NCBI GenBank assembly: GCA_025765595.1
Contig: JAIVFH010000069.1
Coordinates: 1-64,000 of the forward strand
Origin: Obelidium mucronatum
Taxonomy: Eukaryota; Chytridiomycota; Chytridiomycetes; Chytridiales; Chytriomycetaceae
Direction: 5' to 3'
Length of the DNA stretch: 64,000 bases
Shown: positions 1 to 11,692 of the stretch, piece by piece
How the letters are laid out: every line of letters begins with the position of its first letter
How positions within the stretch are numbered: the first letter of the stretch is position 1
Position numbers and translations under genes: made by a program
The notes under the pieces: model-generated
Seen by the model: only the letters and a program-made list of their open reading frames with translations
Told to the model about the DNA's origin: nothing
The model's database searches: none

Positions 1-427
1 GAAAGAAGAATAGAAGAAAGCAACGAGACACTCCACAAGTGCTGCAATAGCTGCTTTTTTCTGGTGGTTGAAATAAGAATCTCATTTGTAAAGCGGCAAA
101 TCGTATAGTTGTTTACTTCCAGACGTTTGATGAGTGAGAATCCTCTCAGCTTGGCGAATTGATCAACTGTGAACAGGTGGTGTGCCAAGCGTTTCGTCAC
201 GTGACTGCGGGTTTGTGATGCTTTGCTTGTGTCTCGCTTCAAATAGAAACAACGGTGCCATGATCACCTATTGCTTCCAATTTAAAATAGTAGCCTGTAG
301 GTTGACCATTTCTCGATCTCATCGAAAGGACGATTGACTGTTTGTTTGGTGTGCTGATGTCTGGGAGGCGAACGTCACAAGGATCGTCACGAAAAGCAGT
401 CACGCGATCAAAACCTCTGTTTTCTGC

Positions 428-435
428 TATAAAAA
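428..435 (+). promoter_or_regulatory. TATA box of the chitinase gene
   Basis: A TATAAAAA stretch lies 54-61 bases upstream of the chitinase ATG at 489. The spacing suits a TATA-driven promoter with a short leader. Seen in sequence; its use is inferred. Confidence 0.6.
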
Positions 436-488
436 GGAAGCAATATGGCCCATGAAACAGCATCAGACACAACAACAACTTTCTAACT

Positions 489-2365
489 ATGCTTCTTCAA
501 GTTGTTTTGACTACTCTCGGCGCAACCCTTGCTGCCGCACAAACCTGCACAAGTGGAGCTTGGGGTTGCGTGAGCAACTCCCTTTCCGTTTGCCAAGACG
601 GAAAATGGTCAACCATTACTGCCTGTTCTGCTTCTCAGGGATGTCGAGCTGCTCCATACTATGACTGTAACGGACCTGCCGGTGGCGGAGGCTCCACCAC
701 AACCACAACCACCACCACAAAAGCCACCACTGGAGCTACAAAAACCACTACTGGTGCCACCAAAACTACCACTACCACCACAACTACCACAAAGGCGCAA
801 TCTTCAACCAAGACGTCTGCTGTCACCACAACTACAACAAAGGCGGTCACTACCACCACTATTCCAAGTGGACTTCCACTCTGTTACCCACCATGGAACT
901 CCAAGAATACATACAGTGCTGGAACTAAAGTCTCCTACGTTATTAACGGAGTCTACAACAACTATGTCGCTGCTTACCAAGGCGGTGGTGCTCCAGGAGG
1001 TCCAGCTGGTTCAGGATGGACTCTTGATGGTCCTTGCGACCCGAAGAGTTTGAACTACCGCCCCCTTCGATAAGCCAGGTATCATTGGTTACTGGACCAC
1101 TTGGAGTGCCTACTCCAGAAAGCAAAACTCTATCGACAAGATTGATCTTTCTGGCTTCTCTGCCATCAACTACGCTTTCAGTTGAGTGCCCACGAGTTAT
1201 TAAATGAATTTCTTTTCTAACAAGTCCACATACAACAGTGAACACTGATGCCAACGGTAACATTGTTACTTTTGACGCGTTTGCTGACCAAAACTGGATG
1301 GGAGTCTTCAACGCTCAACGTCTTAAGTACCCCAACCTTCGTACCGTCGTCTCCATTGGTGGTTGGTCCGGTTCCAAGACCTTCTCCACAATCGCCAAGA
1401 GTGCCAGTCTCTCCCAAACCTTTGCCAAGAATGTCCACACCTTCCTTGACGCTAACGGCTTCGACGGTGTTGATCTTGATTGGGAATACCCAGGTGGTGG
1501 TGGTATTGACTGTAACGCCGTCGACCCCAACGACGCTGCTAACTTTGTCGGCTTGCTTTCTGCCCTTCGTACCGAATTGGGACCAACTCGTTCCATTTCT
1601 ATCGCTGTCTCTGCTGAAGTCGCTCATTACACTGTCAAGAGCACTGGAATCAACTATATCAAGGACTACATGAAGTACATCAACTATGCGCAAGTCATGA
1701 CATATGACTTCTACGGCTCCTGGGTTCCATACTCTGACTTCAACTCTCCGTTGAACAGCCCAGGTCCAAATGACCCACAAGAACCAGCTGTTAACAGCGC
1801 TGGGTACTCTGAGCCACTCTCTCAAAATGCTGCCATTAAGCAATGGATCAACGCCGGTGCTTCCCCATCGCAGCTCACCAACGGTCTCGGATTCTACGGA
1901 CGTTCATGGTCTGTTCAATCCAAGACAAACAACGGACTCTACCAACTCTGTACTGGAAGTGTCAACAACGGTTCTTGCGCTGGAATTGTTGGTGACTACT
2001 TGGACGCTGCTCAATGGTGCGACCCTTGCAACGTTTGCTACAACAGTGGTGTGTGGATGTACAACAACATTCGTGGACAAGCCAACTCCAATGGTCAGCA
2101 AAGCGCTGCTCCATTGGCTGGAGGACCAACTTCTGCTAGCAACGGTTGGAGCCGTCAGTACTTTAACTTTGCTGAGTCCCCAACCTTGTACTCGCCAAGC
2201 TACAACGCGAAGTCCAGCTTCATTTCTTACGATGACCCACAATCCTTGAAGGTGAAGGCTGCTTGGGCCAAGTCCCAGGGTCTTGGAGGAACCATGATTT
2301 GGGAGCTTTCTCAGGACTACAACGCTGAGTTGGTTAACGCTGTCCGCGCTGGTTGGGGTGCTTAA
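489..2365 (+). CDS. Secreted GH18 chitinase with two chitin-binding modules (one-base frameshift)
   Basis: Predicted extracellular endochitinase that hydrolyses chitin. Exons are 489-1180 and 1239-2365; the 58-nt intron begins GTTGAG and ends ACAG and joins the frames as AFMNTD. Order of parts: signal peptide (about residues 1-18), a Cys-rich CBM19-like module (residues 19-60), a Thr-rich linker, a CBM5/12-like module with spaced aromatics (about 130-190), then the GH18 barrel with SIGGW and the catalytic DGVDLDWEYP motif (Glu is the acid/base). The frame breaks just before the barrel: a run of five C at 1061-1065 leads to TAA at 1071, whereas four C would read through into DKPGIIGYW. The rest of the barrel is intact to the end, so I favour a consensus error over a pseudogene. 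Family assignment is secure; CBM numbers are tentative. Confidence 0.88.
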
Positions 2366-2564
2366 GGGGTGCTCGACGCGAAAGGGCTTGAGGGTAGGAT
2401 TTAAAGGTGCTTATTGGATTTGCGTTCTCTATGGATTTGTTATTATCAGTGTTTGAGCTTTTGAGTGAAATAAACAAGATGCTCCACCAGAGAAAGTATT
2501 GCTATTAAAAAAACTTGATGCGAAAATTATTTAAAAATTGAAACTCGAACAAAGAATAAAATAA

Positions 2565-3137
2565 ATGAGCACAAAGCCGCAAGTCCGCCGCCGCGTGCAG
2601 GAGCCCACGGCGCCGGCGAAGCTCTCAACGACGATGAGTCAGCAGATTACTAAGCGCGCCAGTCGCGCGACGCGGTCGCCGCACGCCGTCACGGCGTTCT
2701 GGGGCGAAGACGGGCGCGCGTCGGCTGCGGAGTCCGCCGCGTCGGCGTCGCGTGCGCCGGCTTCTGCGGACGGCGCCGAGCCTCGCGCGGACATCAAAGA
2801 GTGGTACGCGAAGAACGGCGCAAACTCTACGGCGTCGTCGACGGCGACGTTGACGCGTCGATCGACCCTGTTTGAAACACAGCAAATGATGCCATCGCCT
2901 GGAACTACTTATTTCCAGCTTGTTGTTCAGTCCGATCGCGTTCTGCTGCGTGACTGGCCGCGACAGCGGTATTCGCAAAAATGGACACGCGATGGAGGAT
3001 TAAACCCAGGTGAAAAAGTATACAACACAAGATACTTTATCGATGGAGAAGATAAGGATCAGTTAGTCTATATTTTCGGGATGGACTTGTACGATCGTGC
3101 TGTCGATGCTGCCCGAAAGTCTGAAGGCGCAGAATAA
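2565..3137 (+). CDS. Small basic hypothetical protein
   Basis: An uninterrupted 190-residue frame from ATG 2565. The N-terminal half is rich in Arg, Ala and Ser and looks disordered. The C-terminal half (about residue 105 on) is ordered-looking and contains DWPRQRYSQKW, NPGEKVYNTRYF and LVYIFGMDLYDRA. There is no signal peptide, membrane segment or catalytic motif. GC-rich codon use in the 5' half differs from the 3' half. I do not recognise the family. It ends 80 bases before the converging TFIIF beta gene. Confidence 0.6.
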   Translation: MSTKPQVRRRVQEPTAPAKLSTTMSQQITKRASRATRSPHAVTAFWGEDGRASAAESAASASRAPASADGAEPRADIKEWYAKNGANSTASSTATLTRRSTLFETQQMMPSPGTTYFQLVVQSDRVLLRDWPRQRYSQKWTRDGGLNPGEKVYNTRYFIDGEDKDQLVYIFGMDLYDRAVDAARKSEGAE

Positions 3138-3217
3138 TGACAAAGCGATATGATATAGCCGCCCTGTTTACATCTTAATTTCCAAAGAAAGTATAATATA
3201 TTGTCTGAACTTTCAAT

Positions 3218-4249
3218 TTATTCATCTTTTGAAGCTCCAACATTTTGATATTCTGGCTTTAACTCGTAGAGACCATTGTAAGGACCCTTCTTGACTAAAT
3301 CTGCACACGTCCCCAGTACTTCTTTTAACCATGCATTCGGCTGCTGCGTTTTCTCGGAGAGGTCTGCAAATTTCCAGTAGGCGTGTTCGTTGAACAGCGT
3401 GATTAACGTTCTATAGTGCAAAATGCAGTTAGAATACACTCCCATAGTCTTCGCCAAACGTACGCAATCAAATCGGCCCGTTCCATTCTCTCCCTCTTAT
3501 CCTGTTGATTCAATTTTCCAGTCACAGCCGCAACAGAATTGGCCGTCGCCTTAACAATCGAGTCATGAACTTCTCCGCCCTTCGAAGGACCAACGCGCAT
3601 CTCTTGCTTGGCGTCCCGGAGGTTGATGTGCTGAATATTCCTCCGTTTGCGTGATTCTTCTTCCTGTCGTTTCCGTCCGAGGGCTTTGTATTCCGCATCA
3701 ATCACAGGAGTGGCTGTCGCTTCGTGGACAACTGTCGCTGAGAATGAAGTGACAGAGTCTTGCTGTTCGTTTGTGGTAAAGACGTATGACGATTTCACTT
3801 CTGTGTTTGTGATGTTCAAGTTGAAGTTCTTTGGAACGCCATCTGTCCAAAAGTCTGCGAGTCCAGGAAGAGGATTCTGCGGTAAATGAAGGGTGATTGG
3901 TGGTGCTTTGGCCTTGCTGGATGTTTTGTGAGTGAGTGGAACAAGTCTTTTTAACTGCATAACAAATCAACTCCCCCCCGCCCAGGGAAACGCACCTTCC
4001 GGGCTGAGGAGCATACACTCGCAGTACTCCAAGCTGGACTCCTGGTTTGTCCCCGACTTTGTCCCATTGCTCCTTAACAAACTTGGGAACTTTGACCAGC
4101 CAGGCCTGTGTTCCCACTGTTGCCGTTGCGATGGGGGCTTCTGAGTTTGCAGTCTGAGTCTTGACGATGGCTTCCGGAGTCGCAACTACGTATGGCGTGA
4201 AGTTGGCGTCATATCCTTCTGATGAAAAGTTTGAGTCTGTTCCTTCCAT
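3218..4249 (-). CDS. tfg2: Transcription initiation factor IIF subunit beta (RAP30/Tfg2)
   Basis: Subunit of TFIIF, which brings RNA polymerase II to the promoter and stabilises the preinitiation complex. Exons on the minus strand: 4249-3996, 3946-3464, 3410-3218, giving 309 residues. Introns are 49 nt (GTGCGT...AAAAG) and 53 nt (GTACGT...TATAG), and both keep frame. The N-terminal dimerisation domain contains AWLVKVPKFVKEQW. The C-terminal winged helix contains ADLIATLITLFNEHAYWKF and QQPNAWLKEVLG, ending in NGLYELKPEYQ, as in RAP30/Tfg2. Length suits the family. It is divergent from the kinase gene, with 152 bases between start codons. Confidence 0.93.
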
Positions 4250-4401
4250 TATTTTCGATAAATATTATTTTCTAGACATGCTCTGATATACTTTTCGATT
4301 ATGTTTCTATAATCTATTTTTTCTTTTTATAAAGTAGAGCGAGTTTTGATTTTTATGAAGAGAAATTGACAATTCCTCTCCCAAAACAAGTCGCGTCGAT
4401 A

Positions 4402-6898
4402 ATGGCATTGGTTAACAACCAACCACAACAAAATGCGTCTGCAGACAGTCAGATTGTGATTTCTTCAGGATCTCCTCCAAGGGCTTCCGGTGAATTGGCT
4501 CTTCCTATTACGGCAATCGACCATTAACCCGTCCCAAATCACAGCGACTCCGAGGAACATATTTCAAAGTATCGACTACCAGGCCGTACTTTCGGTTATC
4601 TGCGCTATTACAAAAGCAATACCACCTCCCTTCGATGTTGTGGTGAAAGGTAACTGCCATCAGAGGGAACATGCGAGTCTCGAGAATCAAATAATCATGT
4701 TTATTTACAAACACACAACCCACCCAAAAAAAAAATATATATATATATATACATAACACAGAAATCTTGGAGCTCTGCACAGCCTTTCAAGAAAACAAGG
4801 CCAATATAAAGAAGCTTTTTGAAACCACTTATCTTGCTGCCCAAACACTACAAGCAATACCTCAGGCACAGACGCAAGTGCAACCAACTGTGGAAAATCT
4901 TAAACAAACATTGAATGCAATCTGCGAGTATCTCAAACGAGAAACATTGAGGAGCAGCAATAGGAATCACATCAAGAAAGTGTTCGGGATAGCCGTAAAG
5001 TTTATGGCTTCAAAAAAAGTAGCTGCAGACATCAATAAGTTCACACAGTTAAATATTCCTGTTCCTTTTTTTTTATATTTTTATTGTTTGGTGCTCGGTG
5101 ACTAAATTGTTTTTTTTTTTGCCAGGACTCTTCATGAAAGTGTTAACCTTTTGAACCTTGCCCTTTCCATCAAGAGCTTAAACCTCAATGAAAAGACACT
5201 CCAAAGTGTATTCGACCTTCAAGCTTTTATTGAAAAAGTAGCAAGTGAGGTCACCTCAAAGTCCAGGCCAGACGGGTCAGACGGGTCAGACGGGTGTTTA
5301 AAAGCCAAAGTCACATACATCCTAAAACAAAGGGATCTGAATAACATTGATGAATCTGATTCAACCAAGAAATATTTACAAGATATTGAAACGTGGGATT
5401 CGAATCATGAGAAAACAGTGGCTGAGATAGCCAGTAAGGAATTACATCTGTGTGGGCTCAGTCCAATCCAAACTGGAATTTACTGTGAGTCGCAAGTGCT
5501 TCTTTTAGACTTGAACACTTTTTTTTTTTTTAATTTTCAAAAAATTCAGTTGAAACCTTTGTTGGTGTGTATCTGCATGAGAGTGTGTCAGTCAAGAAAT
5601 TCTCGGTCCCTCAAGACGCCTCAAAAAAAGCCAAAAACATCTTCCAGAAAGAGCTGAAATGCTGGAAAGAGGTTATTTTTTTTGATTTAAAACTGAACCT
5701 AGTGTTTTTTTGGCACTGATAGTGCTTGCTTTTTGTTTTTACAGTTGTCGTCCAAGAGATTCGTGCAAACACTGATCGGCTTTGTTCCTGTTCCTGCCTG
5801 TAAATAGAACTGTTATTTTATTGATTTTTTTTTTTCCAACACATTTTTTTTTTTTTTTGGTCATTGATATATTAACCTTACAATATTTCGAACAGTGGAA
5901 CCAAAGTTGGTAGCAGAATTTTGTCCTTGGCAGATTGACGAATACATCAAGAAACATCCAAAACAAGTCTTCCGAGCCCTATTTCAATTAGCATCAGGAA
6001 TTGAGCAAATTCATGGCACTAAAATTGACGGCAAATTTTTTATTTGCCACAAAGACTTGGCTCCAAGGAACGTTTTGGTTAGAGTGAATGGAACTATTGC
6101 TATCTCAGACTTTGGAATGTCTCGCCAGGCTGCCAATGAAAGTATGGATTTTTTTTTTTCGTCAGAACTTTTTTTTTTTTTTTTATGATTGCTCTCTTTT
6201 CTAAAAATTGTTTCAACACAAATCAATCAGTTTCTATATGGACCACAGTCGATAATAGTGGCCCAAAACCTCCCTTAAATTATGCATCTCCTGAAGTTGT
6301 CACCAGTCCTAGTCCAGTTAACTCTGCAGCAGATATTTGGTCACTGGGAATGATTGCCTACGCTCTATTAACTAAATGCGAACCTTACGCTGGTAAAACA
6401 GATGAGGAGATTAAGGACAACTTTTTCTCGGCCAAGATTCAACTTCCTCAAGGCCTCACCAAAAGAGCTGAAAACAAAATCTTTGGGGATTGCAGCTTGC
6501 AACCACTGTGGAGTCTAATTGACTTGTGTTTGGTGACAACCCCCAAGGGTCGGATTACTGCTACTCAAATGAAAGCTGTCTTGAAGGATGTCTATAAATC
6601 GGAGATTGAAATCCTTGCTGCAAAGTTTGAACCTGTCAAACTTCCAGACCGTTTGACTCAACTCCCAGACTGGTTTGCCCCGCCTAGTTCTTCACTCAAC
6701 AAAATTGAATGGCTGGATAAATTCAATTCGAAATGGATTGAAAAGAAAACGGACAAAAAGTTTCGTGAAGATGTGTTGAATATGTGTGACTCTTTCCATG
6801 GAACTGAGATGAGTGTGGAATCAATTGTGATTTGTTTATTGGTACCCTTAGTAGTTGAGGGTGTTGATCTTGCCGACACTCAAGTGAATCTGACTTAG
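4402..6898 (+). CDS. Protein kinase with an MLKL-like helical N-terminal domain
   Basis: Eight exons assemble without a break into 642 residues: 4402-4489, 4545-4649, 4762-5047, 5126-5484, 5550-5671, 5745-5799, 5896-6141, 6231-6898. Residues about 45-270 are predicted alpha-helical, with ILELCTAFQENK and FMASKKVAADINKF; this resembles the four-helix N-terminal domains of MLKL and related resistance proteins. The kinase domain (about 270-540) has a glycine-loop remnant FVGVY, VAIK-like VSVKKF (Lys295/296), HKDLAPRNV (Asp392, Asn397), DFG (Asp410) and ASPE in place of APE. All catalytic residues are present, so an active TKL/tyrosine-kinase-like enzyme is likely. About 100 residues after the domain are unassigned. 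Introns hold long poly-T tracts; the second contains an (AT)n run. The MLKL comparison is from pattern and needs a structural test. Confidence 0.82.
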
Positions 6899-7051
6899 CA
6901 AATAAAATCTCCAATATATGTGAAACCCCATCTGTTGCTTTGTTTTCAGGATACCAATCTTTTATTTGTTTGTATTGGTAAAGAATGAACCACCTACTGG
7001 GTTTCTCTAATTGGAAACAAACGCGTAAAGAGAAGATGGAGAAAGAAAAAG

Positions 7052-7123
7052 CTCCCAGACGGGGAATTGAACCCCGGTCTCGCCCGTGACAGGGGCGGAT
7101 ACTGGCCACTATACTATCTGGGA
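7052..7123 (-). tRNA. tRNA-Asp (anticodon GTC)
   Basis: Read on the minus strand, the acceptor arms TCCCAGA and TCTGGGA pair perfectly, with G as discriminator base. The D-arm includes TAGTATAGTGG, the anticodon stem is CGCCC/GGGCG around loop CTGTCAC (anticodon GTC), and the T-arm contains GGTTCAATTCC. A run of five T follows directly and would end polymerase III transcription. No intron. Confidence 0.96.
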
Positions 7124-7626
7124 TTAATAACATTGTTAAAAACCCACAACATTATCGTAAGTACCGTTTTGTCTAAATCTGACCGGATGCCGCTTTTGGA
7201 TACTATCGGTGAGCTTTTTTCTTGTGCGAAAATTTTCTTTGAACACATTGAACGAAGATCGCACGCGGGCAACTTGGCGACTTGCAGTTCATGTCTAATT
7301 CGGGAAGATGCAACCCAACTCCATCATATTTTTTAAACCGTTTTCCACTTGTCAGTTTTGTTTTGTCTGTAGATTCTATCGCAATGAGGTTTTCCATTAA
7401 TCAGTTTTCATTGTCTGCTATCACAACGATGTTTTCCCCACTTTGTAAATATAAAATAATTGGGTAAATACGAACTCGAGTTCTAGTGGGGGAAATAACG
7501 GAAGTTTTCCCCAAATGATGTATCCCTGATTGGAAATGATCTCTGATTGGCAACAATCGAAAACAACAAAAATAAAAAAAAAGAAGTAAAAAGATCCCTC
7601 AAACATCACCCCAAAGAACAAAAAGA

Positions 7627-8669
7627 CATGTCTGTAGCCATCATTGCAGGTGAGATTTCTGTTGACGACGAGATGCCCCCGCACTCAATGCAATGATTGT
7701 AAATCGAAACCCTTTTAAAAAAAAACGCGCCCACTCTGACAGGATCGTCGAAAGGAATCGGTCTTGCACTTGCCCACCAAATCCTCGCATCCTGTCCAAA
7801 AACCATTGTCTTTGCAGCATCGAGAACACCGTCTCTCTGCGTTGAAAGCAGTCGCCACCTTCCATCGCAACAAAGAGATCGCCTCAAACCTGTTCAAGTC
7901 AATATTACTCAAGAATCTGATATTTCCGGGCTGGCTGCAACCATTTCGAAAGAGTATGGACCAAAGAGCGTGAAACAGGTGTGGATGGTTGCTGGGACAT
8001 TGACTCCTGAAAAGAGTTTGCGGTCGTTGAAGGAAGATTTGATTTGGGAGCATCTGCGTTTGAACACGGTATTTGATTTTTTTTTTTTTGATAGTGTAAA
8101 TGTTTTTGTAAGAGAGAATCCGGAAGAAAGGTTGCGCCAATGTTGGCGGCAAAGCATTGGAGTCCGTTGCTTGCTCCACCAATCAAAAAAGTGGAGCCAG
8201 GATCTCATCTCGTTGGATTGGATCAATCGTGGTGGATTAATATTAGTGCTCGTACTGGAAGTATTGGTTGGTCAACTTTTTTTATTTTGAAACTTTCGAC
8301 ATTGATTAACAATTCGTAACTAGGCGACAACAAGCTAGGAGGGTGGTATTCCTATCGAATTAGTAAAGCGGGGTTGAATCAATTGACGAGAACGATGGCG
8401 ATTGAGTTGGGAAGAAATGGAATTGGTGCGGTATCCTTGCATCCAGGTATTTCAATGCATATAATTTGCACAATCTAAAAAGTCTTCTTTTTTTAAAAAA
8501 TAAAAAAGGAACCGTCGATACCGATCTTTCACGACCATACACTGCGTCAAGCCACTCAAAGTTCAGCGCGTCAGAGTCTGCAGCAAAAATGTATGAGGCA
8601 CTGACCAGGCTGAAATCAACCGATTCAGGGGGCTTCTTTGATTATAAAGGAGATCCAATTGTTTGGTAG
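7627..8669 (+). CDS. Short-chain dehydrogenase/reductase
   Basis: NAD(P)-dependent oxidoreductase of the classical SDR family. Five exons (7627-7648, 7743-8068, 8131-8266, 8324-8446, 8509-8669) join in frame to 255 residues. The cofactor motif GSSKGIG follows the first beta strand and spans intron 1. The catalytic Ser lies in INISARTGSIG, and the active site YRISK supplies Tyr and Lys. HPGTVDTDLSRP is the usual SDR segment after the active site. The short form with a C-terminal GGFFDY resembles CsgA/sepiapterin-reductase-like cytosolic SDRs; the substrate cannot be told. Introns are 57-94 nt. Confidence 0.9.
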
Positions 8670-8749
8670 TGGTCAAGAAGAATAAAAGAAAGGGAGGTTG
8701 ATGTCTGAAAATAATTGTTTGTCTGGAAATCAGACACCTCTACACCCAA

Positions 8750-10738
8750 ATGCATCAGCACGCGTCGCTCGAGAGCGACCCCGACAATGGCCACTTGGCG
8801 AAAGAAGCGGCTCGCAAGCAGTGGCTGAAGGAGCTTGACGAGCAGCGACGACAGAGCCAGTTGGCGAAAAAGAAGGACAGCAGCGAGCGCAAGGAGCCAG
8901 TGCTGGTTCGCCGCTTCCCGTTCCTAATTCTTTTTTATTTAATGACATAAGCAGGTGTACTCGTCGCTGTTTGAGCCGAAGCGGAGTCCCGCTTGTCCGG
9001 CAGCGCCGCGTCTCGAAGCGCCCGCGCCCACATCGTTCTTCACGGGCGGCACGCAGAACTCGCTCGTGACGACGCACGCAAACAGCAACAACAGCAACAG
9101 CAACAAAGACGCAAGCTTCGGCCGCCGGCGCTCGCAGTTCCGCGACGCCGAAAGCAGCGATGCGCTGCGGCGCAACGACGAGTGGCGGCGCGCGCTGCAG
9201 GCGCAGATTGACGCAAAGAAGCGGCGCGACGCCGAAGAACGCAGCCAGCTTAACCAATTCAGCCAGCAGCACCCGCACTCCTTCGAAAGCATCACCGGCT
9301 GTCCGCGCAGGCGCTCGGCGCTGGCCGACGGCGGCGGCGGCGGCGGCGGAGGCGTCTACGACAGCTTCGCCGGCTTTGGCGCTCAGACACCGGCGAAAGC
9401 TGCGGCGGCGCCGGCCGCGGAATACGCGGAGCTAAAATCGCCGCTGCCAACGGCAGCCAGCAAAATACCGCGTCCAAACCTGCCTCCGCGGACACAAAAG
9501 CCTCCGCCTTCCCCCCTCCCTGTGATTGAAAGTCAGCAAGAGATACACGAGAGCTCTCCTCGAGATTTCCAACACGATTTCAGTCCCGATCATCAGAAGC
9601 ATCAAAACTCTCACCAACAAAGACGACGCTCGCCCTCTCCTCCTCAAAACTCACCACCAGCTAATCAACATATCCAGAACTTTCCTCTATCACCAACCAA
9701 AAAACTGAGCAAAATTCTTGGAAGCGTGAAAGGTGGCCATGGATATCCGCTATCAGAAAATGAGCAAGGTGTCTTGCAAGGAGGGACTAAAAAAAAGGGC
9801 GCCGTTATAGTCAAACCGAATGCAAAACCGAGAGTCAAGTCCGCCTTTGGAAGGACTTTACCGCCACCGTCAAATCCCCCTGAACAACAACAGCAAAAAA
9901 AGACTTCAAATCATTTGAATGGATTAAACCACAACAAAAAACTGCCTGCAATAATAAGAGGCGGTGGAATCGTTGATGCTGGGCCATATCCCAAACATGC
10001 GAAACAGCAATCAATATCGAAATCATCTAGCAGAATAGTAGAAGTTGAGCCTGTTGCTGTGATTCCTGGATCAAAGTTTCAGCAACTGCAAGCACGGATT
10101 CACCAAAAAGTGCGCGACGAGCGGACTCAACAACAGCAGCAACAACAACATGTTCACCAAGACGAAGAACGACATGAGCAACAGCAGCAAGATGACATGA
10201 AACGCGATCGGACTGTCCGTCGAGACCCTCCGCGAGAGCCACAACAACAATTAGCGCCCTCGGTGAATCATTTGGTACCAGCCAAACAAAGCAAGCAACA
10301 ACCAGCAGCTGGAACATCCACAGGAAGAAGTTTCTCGCGGGCAGAGTTTTCTCCGCAAGGAACATTAAGACCGCCATGGGGTACTGACACCACTGAAACA
10401 GTGTCTGCCGCGGCAAAGCCAGTGCGAATCAATGGAAAAGTGGAAGAAGCTAGAAGAAAGGATGTAATCAAACCGCCGTGGGGGACTGAAGATGATGTCC
10501 CTGTTAGAGTGCTTGGAAGAGAAAGACGGGTAATGACTTTGTGGTTTTTTTTAGATTGTAGCTATAGATTCTAAGAACTTTCTGACAGCCTCAAGCCAAA
10601 AATGACGCGGTCGACGAACAAGTATTACGCGCGGAGGCATTGAATGAGCTGACGCGATTCGGAAGTATGCTAGCTGAAGAAGCAACGCGTGTTGAGAATG
10701 GCGATGGGTGGCGGAAACTAGAACCTGTAAATATTTAA
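8750..10738 (+). CDS. CCDC66/CSPP1-like coiled-coil protein (putative ciliary or centrosomal)
   Basis: Three exons (8750-8905, 8955-10529, 10589-10738) give 626 residues. Near the N-terminus is RKQWLKELDEQRRQSQLAKK; a second similar helix is EWRRALQAQIDAKKRRDAEE. Two PPWGT repeats (LRPPWGT, IKPPWGT) lie near the C-terminus, before a final helix with LNELTRFGSMLAEEA. This mix of WLKEL-type helices and PPWG motifs recalls CCDC66 and CSPP1, which act at centrosomes and cilia of flagellate eukaryotes. The centre is disordered, with poly-Gly, poly-Gln and Pro-rich runs. Exon 1 and the start of exon 2 are very GC-rich. The assignment is an inference from motifs only. Confidence 0.6.
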
Positions 10739-11057
10739 GTTGGGGAGTAGATCGTATTTTTTTTCCTGGAATTACTCGATTAAATAAATAGATTTTATTT
10801 AAATAATATAACAGATTGTTGTTTGGAAGATTCTGGAAGGAAGCTTCCAAGTGGATGGAACCAAGTGACTTGTCCACTAATTCCGCCTTCCTTTATTAAC
10901 ATCTGATTGCCCTAGCAGAGAGAACTATCATTTGAAACATAATGAAAAAATGTTCTTCGCGTGAAAGCGCTTCAAGCCGCTGTGTACAATGTTCTTACTA
11001 GAATAGTCACTGATATTGATTCGGACATGACCGATTTTATCGCCGACTGCCTCTGGG

Positions 11058-11692
11058 ATGAATTCAACTCAGCGAATGCTTTCCGATGATGCATTTGATA
11101 AGGATCCAGACCTCGAACTGAATCGGCTCTCAGAATCCATTCATTCCGATCTTGTCGACAATGGTCTTTCCGCCAGTCTAGATTCCACCGTCACACTCGT
11201 TTCCCAAATCCTCATTGAATGGAGACAACCACCAAATCATGAAGCCCCAGTATCTGAGCCCATACTTTTTACTCCTGAAGAAGCCGAAACCAACCAAGAC
11301 GACTTTGACGAATACCTTCCACCAGGATCCTGCGAAATCTGCTACCGCTCATCCAAAAAACTCGGGTTCCATCACTTGATCCCGAAAATGACGCATAAAC
11401 GCGTTATCGCCAAAGGCCTTTTTTCCAAAGAGGATTGTAGAACGAGGGGACTCCGACTTTGTGGAACTTGTCATCGAATGTTGCATAAAACCTTTCGCAT
11501 ATGGAGCTTGCGTTGCAGTTGAATACGTTGGAGTTGATTATGGAGAATGAAGTAATGGTGCGGTACCAAGCTTGGGCTGCAAAACAGAAGCGAAAGAATA
11601 ATAAAACAATGATAATTAAGTGTGTGTGCCTTGTCCGAACTGATGATATCAAGACTCTTTTGTCAGTCTGCCACTCCAGTATATCGAATTAG
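11058..11692 (+). CDS. HNH-domain protein (one-base frameshift)
   Basis: A zinc-binding HNH module is clear: CEIC, then GFHHLIPKMTHKR, then LCGTCHRMLHKTF. This is the pattern of small HNH proteins of the YisB-like type, which usually continue with ELA...NTLE. That continuation (ELALQLNTLELIMENE) is present but in another frame from about 11496. One extra T in the TTT at 11493-11495 would give HKTFSHMELAL and carry the frame to a stop at 11692. The start is uncertain: 10960-11085 is open in a different frame with a coding-like helical stretch (DMTDFIADCLWDEF), so the gene may begin upstream through an intron or a second indel. Nuclease activity is not established for such eukaryotic proteins. 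Confidence 0.6.

Noticed and set aside
659..859. Val-rich minus-strand frame
   Set aside because: Mirror of the Thr-rich linker codons of the chitinase; no independent evidence.
5485..5660. Frame continuing past the donor in the kinase gene
   Set aside because: The spliced reading restores the glycine-loop and VAIK-like Lys; the read-through frame does not.
9160..9495. Ala/Arg-rich frames on both strands
   Set aside because: GC-rich shadow frames of the CCDC66-like exon.
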